From an uncultured Clostridia bacterium (GTDB lineage Bacteria > Bacillota > Clostridia > Oscillospirales > Acutalibacteraceae), in assembly GCA_946405475.1 (NCBI GenBank), contig CAMJHI010000021.1, positions 1 through 16,072 of the forward strand: a stretch of DNA of 16,072 nt, read 5' to 3'. Position 1 is the first letter of the stretch, and every line of letters begins with the position of its first letter. The notes under the pieces were generated by a model, which saw nothing but the letters and a program-made list of their open reading frames with translations, was not told the DNA's origin and searched no databases. Both the position numbers and the translations under genes were made by a program. Below are positions 7,134 through 13,410 of the stretch, in pieces.

Positions 7134-7322
7134 TCATTTTTTCTCTTTGGGCGGCTTGACGTCCGCCGCTTCCAGCGCCCTTGGCCACGGGCCGAGGTGC
7201 GCCTTAATGGCGACCACTTCTTCCTGGGTGAAATCGCTGCGCTGCGGGTAGCGGTCAATCCCCTGCGCGCGCAGCGTGGCCGCTTTGTTTTGCAGCAGGG
7301 TGATACAGTCTTCTCTGGTCAT
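7134..7322 (-). CDS. Small 62-aa protein, first gene of the riboswitch-controlled operon
   Basis: The protein runs from MTREDCITLL to PPKEKK. The centre, RYPQRSDFTQEEVVAIKAHL followed by GPWPRALEAA, resembles small helical modules ending in G-x-W-x-x-A-L-x-x-A, as in homing-endonuclease-associated repeat (HNR-type) helix-turn-helix units. I note this as resemblance only. There is no signal peptide or membrane segment, so it is probably cytoplasmic. ATG 7322 is chosen because GGGAGG lies 7 nt upstream. Extending the frame to 7511 would translate through the riboswitch and its terminator, which is not credible. It is the first gene after the cobalamin-type leader and precedes the secreted DUF4430 gene by 40 nt. 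Its function is unknown; a small DNA- or RNA-binding regulator is one possibility. Confidence 0.75.
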   Translation of the reverse strand: MTREDCITLLQNKAATLRAQGIDRYPQRSDFTQEEVVAIKAHLGPWPRALEAADVKPPKEKK

Positions 7323-7339
7323 GATCGCGCCTCCCAAAC

Positions 7340-7376
7340 AAAAAAGCGTTTTGCCGAACCTTTTTCGACAAAACGC
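7340..7376 (-). terminator. Intrinsic terminator in the riboswitch leader (expression platform)
   Basis: On the minus strand a 13-bp stem with a single G-U pair (7376-7364 with 7358-7346, 5-nt loop) is followed by six T (7345-7340), then 17 nt later by the ATG of the 62-aa gene. A terminator between aptamer and first gene is the classic premature-termination platform. A separate 9-bp hairpin, TTCGCAGAA with TTCTGCGAA (7421-7400), lies between aptamer and terminator. Confidence 0.88.
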
Positions 7377-7445
7377 AAAGAGACACACGCCAAAAAGCCT
7401 TCGCAGAAAAGCTTCTGCGAAAACGAAAGCGACGGTCTCATTCTT

Positions 7446-7557
7446 CCTGTCCAAAAATGTTCCGAACGGTAACAGGCATCGTAAAGAGCAGCATTCCGAC
7501 TGTAACGGCAATGACGGTTGCGCGGGATTTTCACCCTACTTTCCTTCTCTTCGCCTG
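7446..7557 (-). promoter_or_regulatory. Cobalamin riboswitch aptamer, short class II-like form
   Basis: Read on the minus strand, the leader contains in order: P1 5' strand CAGGC (7557-7553); P2/P3 strand AAGAGAAG (7551-7544); the P4/P5 hairpin GGGTGAAAATCCC (7536-7524), which holds the GGTGAAAATCC core typical of cobalamin riboswitches; a P6-like CCG-TTACAGT-CGG; the conserved GGAATGC (7497-7491); the P2/P3 return strand CTGCTCTT (7491-7484); and the P1 return strand GCCTG (7477-7473). A further stem, CCTGT with ACAGG (7476-7446), resembles the downstream P13 arm and would compete with P1. The order matches the short env8/hydroxocobalamin-type aptamers, which lack the large P8-P12 peripheral arms of AdoCbl riboswitches. 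The FMN element was considered and does not fit. The ligand form is not determined. Confidence 0.82.
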
Positions 7558-7579
7558 AAACGTATTCAATTTTGACTTT

Positions 7580-7607
7580 ATTATACGCGGTTTTTGGGTA
7601 TTGTCAA
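7580..7607 (-). promoter_or_regulatory. Consensus sigma-A promoter of the riboswitch operon
   Basis: On the minus strand TTGACA (7607-7602) and TATAAT (7585-7580) are both perfect, with a 16-nt spacer. Transcription would begin near 7573, about 15 nt before the P1 helix of the aptamer. The -35 box lies 4 nt beyond the deacetylase stop, with no terminator between, so read-through from the ECF operon is also possible. Confidence 0.85.
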
Positions 7608-7611
7608 GCGC

Positions 7612-8325
7612 TTATAACAGCCCGGCCGCGCGGAAGGCTTCCAGGTTTGTCAGGTAAAGCACGTCGTCTCGGTTGGCGACGAACCGACAGAATTCCTCAA
7701 ACTCCTCCCACTTCTGCCAAAGGTCGAGCTCGTAGCTGTGACCCCAGACGTAGAACAACTGCACGCCGTCCGCTTCGCTGTTGATGAACCGCTCGGCCAG
7801 CGTCACCGCGTCCGGCTCGGCACGCAAAAAGTGGCAGGTCGGGTCGAACCGCAGCAGATCGCCCCGCGGGGGATCGAAGGAAAACGTGCTGGTGATGGTG
7901 CGCGCGTACTGCACGCCCGTGTTTTCGCGGATGAGGGCGGCGACACGTTCGTCGTTGTTGGTTCCGCCGCAGGGGTAGGCCATGCCGAGCACCTCATAGC
8001 CGACGAGCTCGGACAAATTCAGCCGGTCCTGCTCGACCTGCCGCACGATCTCCCGATCATCCTCGAACGCGGGCAGAAGCGGGTGGGTGAGCGTGTGCAC
8101 GGCGACCTCGTGCCCGGCGTAGATCGTTTTCACGTCCCCGGGCTGCACCTTGTTGTGGTCGACCCGACCGACGTCGTAACGCAGCTCGCCCGGCTTGCCC
8201 AGCAGCTCGCTGTTGAGGTTGAACGTGCCTTTCAGACCGTAACGGTCGAACAGCTCGATCAGGCGGATATCCTGCGTGACGCCGTCGTCAAAGCTGAAGG
8301 TGAGGATCTTTTGATGATTTGCCAT
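7612..8325 (-). CDS. Polysaccharide deacetylase-like (NodB/CE4 fold) protein, cytoplasmic
   Basis: This 237-aa protein has the motifs of the CE4/NodB deacetylase fold: SFDDG at 11-15 (catalytic-base and metal Asp), HTLTH at 77-81 (metal His pair), YPCGG at 117-121 and WGH at 194-196. CE4 enzymes remove N-acetyl or other amide-linked acyl groups from sugars. No signal peptide is present, so unlike peptidoglycan or chitin deacetylases this one probably acts in the cytoplasm. ATG 8325 is chosen because AGGAGAT lies 6 nt upstream; an in-frame GTG at 8343 overlaps the EcfS stop but lacks a better site. It is the last gene of the hydrolase-EcfT-EcfA-EcfS unit. Its substrate is unknown, and its link to transport may be positional only. 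Confidence 0.85.
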   Translation of the reverse strand: MANHQKILTFSFDDGVTQDIRLIELFDRYGLKGTFNLNSELLGKPGELRYDVGRVDHNKVQPGDVKTIYAGHEVAVHTLTHPLLPAFEDDREIVRQVEQDRLNLSELVGYEVLGMAYPCGGTNNDERVAALIRENTGVQYARTITSTFSFDPPRGDLLRFDPTCHFLRAEPDAVTLAERFINSEADGVQLFYVWGHSYELDLWQKWEEFEEFCRFVANRDDVLYLTNLEAFRAAGLL

Positions 8326-8339
8326 GGTGTTATCTCCTG

Positions 8340-9017
8340 TCACAATCCGTATTTGATTTTGATGCGGTCAAGCTTTTTGCAGAACGGCTTGGAAAGCAGC
8401 AGCAGTAAAACCGTGTTGGTGACCGCGTAGGTGAGCGTGAACGGCGCGGAGGTGACCAGCGCCGCCGCATAGAGCTTGAGTGAAAACGTGCCGTTGAGCC
8501 AGAGCACCGACCACAGATCCATCAGAAAGGAATAGAAAATGCCCGCCAGAACGCCGTAGAGCGCGAGCAGCACGCGGCTTTGCTTGAGGCGTCCGGCCAG
8601 CAGCCCGGCGAACAGCCCCGTCAGCCCCCAGGCGAACATCTGAAACGGCGTCCAGACCCCCTGCCCGGCGTAAAAATCGGACAGCAGTGCCGCCAGCGAC
8701 CCGACCATGAACCCCGCCTCGCCGCCCAGCGACAGCGCCGTGAGCGCGGCCAGCGCCGTTATGGGCGTGACCCCTGGCAGCGGCGTGAGCACGACCCGCC
8801 CCAGCGCGGCCAGCGCCGTCATCACCGCCACCACGACCAGCCGCCGCGAGGTGACTTTTTTGCGTTCAAAGCCGCTGTAAAAAAACAGCACCGTCAGCAG
8901 CAGCACCGCCAGAATGACCAAAGCGTAATATTTTTCGCGCAGCAGCACCGCGCCGAGCACCACCGTCAGCGGCAGCAGCACCGCCGGCAGAAGGATGCGC
9001 CAAAGTCGTTGTTTCAT
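8340..9017 (-). CDS. ECF transporter S component, specificity unassigned
   Basis: This 225-aa, very hydrophobic protein has six C-terminal membrane helices typical of vitamin-binding S components. They include the Ala/Gly-rich RRLVVVAVMTALAALGRVVL and the signature-like region GQGVWTPFQMFAWGLTGLFAG. Two extra N-terminal helices (about 8-45) precede them, giving about eight instead of six. The S component binds the substrate and docks on EcfT/EcfA. ATG 9017 is preferred over 9044 because it overlaps the EcfA stop (ATGA) and has GGAGG 6 nt upstream. The upstream alternative would start inside the EcfA coding end with an Arg-rich tail. It does not look to me like RibU, BioY or ThiT. Placement next to a cobalamin-type riboswitch operon makes a corrinoid the leading guess. 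Confidence 0.85.
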   Translation of the reverse strand: MKQRLWRILLPAVLLPLTVVLGAVLLREKYYALVILAVLLLTVLFFYSGFERKKVTSRRLVVVAVMTALAALGRVVLTPLPGVTPITALAALTALSLGGEAGFMVGSLAALLSDFYAGQGVWTPFQMFAWGLTGLFAGLLAGRLKQSRVLLALYGVLAGIFYSFLMDLWSVLWLNGTFSLKLYAAALVTSAPFTLTYAVTNTVLLLLLSKPFCKKLDRIKIKYGL

Positions 9018-10630
9018 GCGCCGCCTCCGCCGTTTTGTCGGCACGATTCAGCCGCCTGCTCCACGGTGATCACGCCGTTGAGATGCCCGCGGCAGATGCG
9101 GTTGGCGGCCGTGGTGTAAAAGCGGTTTTCGGCAAAAAACGCGCGCGGCGTGTCGGCGCCCACAGCCTCGCCGCGGAAGAACAGCGCGCACCGATCGGCA
9201 TAAGAAGCGGCAAATTCCGCGTCGTGCGTGACGCAAACAATCGTCATGCCGGTTTGCTTGAGCTGCAGCAGGATACCGCCCAGCGTCTGCTTGGCCGGCG
9301 CGTCCAACCCCTTGGTGGGTTCGTCGAGCAGCAGAAGCCTTGGTCGGGCGGCCAGCACCTTGGCCAGCGCCGTGAGCTGCTGCTCGCCGCCGCTGATATC
9401 ATACGGGTGCTTGTCCAGCAGCCCCGACCAGTCCACCGGCAGGTCATTGGGATAAGCCCCGACCTCGTCCAGCTCCTCCCGCACGGTGTCGTGCGAAAAC
9501 AGCACCTGCACGTTCTGCGGCAGATAGGCCAGACAGTTGCGGTAAAGCGAACCGTTTTTGTATTTTTGAATCGGCTTGCCGAACACCCTGACGCTGCCTT
9601 CATACGGCAGCAGCAGCCCCGCCGCGGCCTTGAGCGCGGTGGACTTGCCCGAACCGTTGCCGCCCAGCAGACAGAACAGCTCGTTTTCGTAAACGGTCAA
9701 ATCCATGCCGCACAGCACGTCGGGCGTTTTGGCGCCGTAGCGAAAGCGCACGTTTTTCCATGCCAGCGCGGGGGCGTCATGAGACGGCCGCGGCTTTTCT
9801 TCGGCCGCCGCTTGGGGCGCGAAGGAACGGATAAACCGGCGGCCTTCCCGAACGGAAAGCGGGCACTCCCCCGCCCCGCCGAGCGCGTGGAACAGCCTTG
9901 CGGCCGCGGGCAGAAAGGCAACAGCTTCGTTTTCGCACCGGCGGCAGACCTCCCGCGTTTCGCCGAAGAATTTCACCGTGCCGTTTTCGGTGACCAGCAG
10001 CTTGTCGCTCACGGGGATCAGCTCCTCCAGCCGATGCTCCTCCAGAATGACGGTCAGCGCCGTTTCGCGGTTGAGCTTTTTGAGCATGGCGATAAAATCG
10101 GCCGCGGCAATGGGATCGAGCCACGCGGTCGGCTCATCGAGCACGAGCACCGCCGGGTTCATCACCATCACGCTTGCCAGATTGAGCAGTTGCTTCTGCC
10201 CGCCGGAAAGCTCGTCCGTTTTTTTCTCGAACCAGTCCTCGATGCCGAAATAACCGGCGATCTCCGACACGCGGCGGCGGATCTCGCCCTGCGGCAGGCC
10301 GGCGCTTTCCGGCGCGAAGGCCAGCTCGCGCCACACCTTATCGGTCACGATCTGCTCCTCCGGGTTCTGGAACACGAAGCCGACCGTGCCCAGCGCTTCG
10401 CGTTCGGTCAGGTCAACTATGTTTTTACCGTTGAGCGTCAGCGTGCCGCTCGTCGTTCCGTTGGGCAAAATCTGCGGCTTGAACTGCTGCAGCAGCGTCG
10501 TTTTGCCGCTGCCAGTCCTGCCGAACACGGTGACAAAATCGCCCTCGTCGATTTCAAAATCGACCTCGTGCAGCGCCCGGGTACCGTCGGGGTACGTAAA
10601 GCTCAGATTCTCCGCTTTCAAAAAGCTCAC
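9014..10630 (-). CDS. Energy-coupling factor ATPase, two ABC domains fused in one chain
   Basis: This 538-aa protein carries two complete nucleotide-binding domains, replacing the usual separate EcfA1 and EcfA2. Domain 1 has Walker A GRTGSGKT (37-44), Q-loop Q88, signature LSGGQ (141-145), Walker B VLVLDEPT (161-168) and switch His199. Domain 2 has GGNGSGKS (323-330), Q372, ISGGE (412-416), LLLLDEPT (432-439) and His469. A Pro/Ala-rich link of about 40 residues joins them. It drives vitamin import by hydrolysing ATP beneath EcfT. The start is GTG 10630: homology begins at once (SFLKAENLSFTYPDG), GGGGAGG lies 10 nt upstream and the GTGA overlaps the EcfT stop. The longer frame to 10726 adds only an Arg/Ala-rich shadow of EcfT. 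Both sites keep the catalytic Glu (DEP), so both halves look active. Confidence 0.93.
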   Translation of the reverse strand: MSFLKAENLSFTYPDGTRALHEVDFEIDEGDFVTVFGRTGSGKTTLLQQFKPQILPNGTTSGTLTLNGKNIVDLTEREALGTVGFVFQNPEEQIVTDKVWRELAFAPESAGLPQGEIRRRVSEIAGYFGIEDWFEKKTDELSGGQKQLLNLASVMVMNPAVLVLDEPTAWLDPIAAADFIAMLKKLNRETALTVILEEHRLEELIPVSDKLLVTENGTVKFFGETREVCRRCENEAVAFLPAAARLFHALGGAGECPLSVREGRRFIRSFAPQAAAEEKPRPSHDAPALAWKNVRFRYGAKTPDVLCGMDLTVYENELFCLLGGNGSGKSTALKAAAGLLLPYEGSVRVFGKPIQKYKNGSLYRNCLAYLPQNVQVLFSHDTVREELDEVGAYPNDLPVDWSGLLDKHPYDISGGEQQLTALAKVLAARPRLLLLDEPTKGLDAPAKQTLGGILLQLKQTGMTIVCVTHDAEFAASYADRCALFFRGEAVGADTPRAFFAENRFYTTAANRICRGHLNGVITVEQAAESCRQNGGGGA

Positions 10631-11529
10631 AGCGACCCGACCTCCCCTCGATAAGCCAGACTGCGGCGCAGCCTGCGCCCGCGGAGCAGCCCGCCGACGC
10701 CCTGCAGCGCGCCGGGCAGCAGGCACAGCAGCGCGAACGCCGCCAGCCCGACGGCCAGTGCCGACCGGTCGCCGTTGAGCGTGACCGTCGGATAAAAATC
10801 AACGCGCATCGCGCGCAGCACCGCCAGCGCCGCGCCGAGCGCAGCGGCACAAACAAAAGCAAAAACACCGTCCGCCCACGAAAAGCGGAACGTGGAATAA
10901 GCCGTGCGCCGCCCGACGGAGTAGCCCCGCGCCTCCATGCTGTCGGCCGTGATGATGCCGTTTTCCAGCGCAGAAGCCGCCACGGCAAAAAACACCCGCA
11001 CGCGGCTGCGCAGCTTCAAAAAGAAATTGTCCTCGCGGAACAGACCCATGGCCTGCAGCGCCTCGCGGCTGTCGCGGCTGCGGCGGCCCAGCAGCGGCAC
11101 AAAGCGCAGGATCAGCGACAGCATGAGCGCAAGCTTGGGCGACACGCGCCCGAACACGCACAGCAGCTTATCGCTCGACATGAGCTGTGAAAAGCTTTTC
11201 AGCCAGAACAGCGCGGCGCACACCGTGCCGCCCATGGTGAGGCCGTAATAAAACGACTGCAGGGTAACGGGATTGTTGTTGAGAAAAAACAAAACCGTTT
11301 GCCCGTGATGGCTGAAGATGGGGTTGATCACGCCGCCCAGCGGGATCATCACCAGCGGCAGGAGACGCCGCCGCAGCTTCGTCTGCCCGTCGACGATCGC
11401 GTTGAGCAGCAGCGCGCCGCCGAGCGAAACAAGCTGCACCGCCGGGTTGAGGCAGAACATCGTGACCCCCAGCACGGCGCAAAAATACAAAAACAGCATG
11501 ACCGGGTGCAGAGAGGAAAACTGTTTCAT
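10627..11529 (-). CDS. ecfT: Energy-coupling factor transmembrane protein EcfT (CbiQ family)
   Basis: This 300-aa membrane protein has N-terminal helices, a long cytoplasmic coupling region with SMEARGYSVGRR (197-208), and further C-terminal helices ending in an Arg-rich tail. The Ala-Arg-Gly at 200-202 is the conserved coupling motif that fits into the ATPase groove. At the place of the first coupling motif the sequence reads A-M-G (160-162), an atypical variant of A-R-G. EcfT links the S component to the ATPases. ATG 11529 is preferred: GGTGA lies 5 nt and AAGGA about 11 nt upstream, whereas GTG 11538 is too close to the SD. The stop overlaps the EcfA GTG by 4 nt. The hydrolase gene ends 36 nt upstream with no terminator, so all are probably one transcript. 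Confidence 0.92.
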   Translation of the reverse strand: MKQFSSLHPVMLFLYFCAVLGVTMFCLNPAVQLVSLGGALLLNAIVDGQTKLRRRLLPLVMIPLGGVINPIFSHHGQTVLFFLNNNPVTLQSFYYGLTMGGTVCAALFWLKSFSQLMSSDKLLCVFGRVSPKLALMLSLILRFVPLLGRRSRDSREALQAMGLFREDNFFLKLRSRVRVFFAVAASALENGIITADSMEARGYSVGRRTAYSTFRFSWADGVFAFVCAAALGAALAVLRAMRVDFYPTVTLNGDRSALAVGLAAFALLCLLPGALQGVGGLLRGRRLRRSLAYRGEVGSL

Positions 11530-11565
11530 TTTTGTCACCGTCCTTTCCGAGGGGTCAAATAAATT

Positions 11566-13275
11566 TTATCTGACCGGCACGATATCGAACTCGCGCGCGG
11601 TCACCGATTTACCGACGGCGGGCTTGACGTAGCTCACCTTCAGCAGGGTGTGCCCCTTGGGCTGACGGCCGCTGCACGGCACGCTCATGCTCGCGCCCGG
11701 CGCGAGCAGCCGGTTTTTCGGCAGGCGGAACGTGACGCCGTCCATTGTGACGCCGGTGATGAGGATGCTCTTATCGTCCGACGTGTTCGTTACCGTGAGC
11801 GTTTTGCTGTTGGCCGCCATATACCCCGGCAGGCAGCCGTTGAAATCCGCCGACACGGCACGGTAAGCCGCGCGGGAATAGTTGAACTGCGGATACTTTT
11901 TGTCGGTGTAGATATCGATTTTTTTGTTCGCGGTCAGCAGCAGCATGACAAGATCGAACGTGTAGGGCTCCTTGGTGTACATGCCGTGGTACTGCCCGTC
12001 GATGAACCAGGTGTTTTCGGGCAGGTAGGCGCTCGTCGCGTCGATTTTCATCGAGGGCGCCACGTGATGATGGCTGTGATCCTTGCAGGTTTTGTAAGCG
12101 GGCTTGTAACCGTCGGCAAAGCGCTCGCCGACCTTCGCCGTCACCGCACCGCTGGCCGAGCGCGCGTCAACGAGCATGTCGTTGAGCACGTCGCCGCCGA
12201 AGGCGGAATAATCGACGTAATTGCACAGGATGGAGATCTTCACGCCGCGGTTTTTCAAAGCGCGGAAGGTGCCGGCGTAATGCTTCATGTAGTTGTTGTG
12301 CACGATATCGCATTTGCGGATGAGCGCCCCGTTTTCTTGGCTGTTGAGGAACTGCGGCTTGAGCTCGTTATAATCCTCCGGCGTGGTCAGGTCCCAGAAG
12401 CTGCCCCAGTTGAGCGGCAGCACGGCGATATCCCGCAGAAAGGCGCCGGTGATCTTTTCGATTTTGGGCAGCGACACGCCCCTGAGCGCGGCTGACAGAT
12501 TGGTTTCGCTTTGCAGGGCAAATTCCAGCAGCCCGACCAGACTGCCGATAGGGAATTCCGCCTGCCCGAGGATGAACCGCCTGGCAAACGAGGTGCCGCC
12601 CAGCACGGGCACGTTGAGCACCACGTTGTTGACCGGCGCGTTTTTTTGGTAACGGCTTAAATAGGTGCCGACCACCAGCCCGCCGAAGCTGAAGCCGAAG
12701 AGATTCACCTTTTTGCTGCCGGTGTAACGGCGGATGGCCCTGATGAAATCGTTGAGCTGACCGGCACTGTCGTAGCTGCTCATGCGGAAATCATAGTGGA
12801 ACACGAACACGTTCTCGCCGCCGAGCTGACCGGCCAGGCGTTCGCACAAATCCGGCTCTTCCACGTCGTCCGGCGCGTTCTTTTGCAGGTAGGCATAGTT
12901 GGAGATCGCCGGATCGTTGGGGTACGTGGTCACGTCATAAAGCGATTTGCCGTTGGGGTCGCAGAACATCTTTTTCAGAATGCGCTGCCCGCCGCCCGAG
13001 ATCGCCCTGCCCAGCGGATCGTAGTTGTTCAGCGCAAAGCACGCGAGCGAATACAAAACGTTTGGCAGATCCTTCACGGTTTCGCTCACCGCGTCCATCG
13101 GTGCAAACGGCCAGACCTGCTCCTGATCGGCCTTGCCGTAATGGTAATAGAGCTGGCAGGAGGAGTAGCCGGGCACGATGACGGTGGGCGTTTTGTCGCT
13201 TGCCGCCAGAGCGGGACTCATGACCGCCGCCGCCAGCAGGATGACCATAAGAAAGCTCAATACTCTTTTTTTCAT
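11566..13275 (-). CDS. Secreted alpha/beta-hydrolase, LCAT/lipase-like
   Basis: This is a 569-aa protein. A signal peptide (1-25, ending SPALAAS) is followed by an alpha/beta-hydrolase core starting TPTVIVPGYSSCQLYY, where the PGYSS loop is the likely oxyanion region. The nucleophile elbow GFSFGG has Ser196. Candidate catalytic histidines lie in DHSHHH (399-404) and QYHGM (H430). The layout, with a long insert between the first strand and the elbow and NWGSFWDLTTPEDY further on, resembles lecithin:cholesterol acyltransferase-like lipases. The last 100 residues or so (TLTVTNTSDDKSILITGVTM, GASMSVPCSGRQPKGHTLLK) form an Ig-like beta domain. ATG 13275 has GGGAGG 8 nt upstream. It is the first gene of the unit leading into ecfT. 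A lipid or ester substrate is likely; a link to vitamin uptake is not evident from the sequence. Confidence 0.8.
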   Translation of the reverse strand: MKKRVLSFLMVILLAAAVMSPALAASDKTPTVIVPGYSSCQLYYHYGKADQEQVWPFAPMDAVSETVKDLPNVLYSLACFALNNYDPLGRAISGGGQRILKKMFCDPNGKSLYDVTTYPNDPAISNYAYLQKNAPDDVEEPDLCERLAGQLGGENVFVFHYDFRMSSYDSAGQLNDFIRAIRRYTGSKKVNLFGFSFGGLVVGTYLSRYQKNAPVNNVVLNVPVLGGTSFARRFILGQAEFPIGSLVGLLEFALQSETNLSAALRGVSLPKIEKITGAFLRDIAVLPLNWGSFWDLTTPEDYNELKPQFLNSQENGALIRKCDIVHNNYMKHYAGTFRALKNRGVKISILCNYVDYSAFGGDVLNDMLVDARSASGAVTAKVGERFADGYKPAYKTCKDHSHHHVAPSMKIDATSAYLPENTWFIDGQYHGMYTKEPYTFDLVMLLLTANKKIDIYTDKKYPQFNYSRAAYRAVSADFNGCLPGYMAANSKTLTVTNTSDDKSILITGVTMDGVTFRLPKNRLLAPGASMSVPCSGRQPKGHTLLKVSYVKPAVGKSVTAREFDIVPVR

Positions 13276-13305
13276 CTGGTATGCCTCCCGAATGAAACTG
13301 TCTGC

Positions 13306-13334
13306 ATGGTAGCATCTTTTCGCCCGCTCGTCAA
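13306..13334 (-). promoter_or_regulatory. Promoter of the hydrolase-ECF operon
   Basis: On the minus strand TTGACG (13334-13329) and TACCAT (13311-13306) are separated by 17 nt. This puts the transcript start near 13299, about 25 nt before the ATG at 13275. I see no riboswitch in this short leader. Confidence 0.7.
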
Positions 13335-13355
13335 GCAAAACGGGCAGAAAAGAAC

Positions 13356-13383
13356 CGACCCGCCGGGATCAGCCGACGGGTCG
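13356..13383 (-). terminator. Terminator of the LicD gene
   Basis: CGACCCG pairs with CGGGTCG, followed by an inner C-A mismatch and CGG with CCG around a GATCAG loop. On the minus strand it runs into GGTTCTTTTC. It is almost identical to the terminator at 14321-14352. Confidence 0.75.
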
Positions 13384-13410
13384 TGTTTTCGTTCCGATGC
13401 AGAGAAACGA

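Noticed and set aside
7134..7511. 125-aa version of the small protein upstream of the DUF4430 gene
   Set aside because: The first 63 codons coincide with the riboswitch aptamer and the terminator hairpin. A strong ribosome binding site supports the internal ATG at 7322.
7446..7557. FMN riboswitch reading, prompted by the AGGGTGAAAATCCC element
   Set aside because: The FMN element would need its GGGGCAGGGTGAAATTCCC and ACCGGCGGT blocks, which are absent. The remaining elements fit a cobalamin aptamer.
9017..9044. Earlier ATG (9044) for the S component with an Arg-rich start
   Set aside because: The extra nine residues overlap the EcfA coding end. ATG 9017 has a GGAGG at 6 nt and a 4-nt stop-start overlap like the neighbouring junction.
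9035..10654. Plus-strand ORF of 539 aa opposite the fused EcfA
   Set aside because: It mirrors a gene with two complete sets of ABC motifs. The translation is low-complexity Gln/Arg/His-rich and resembles no protein family.
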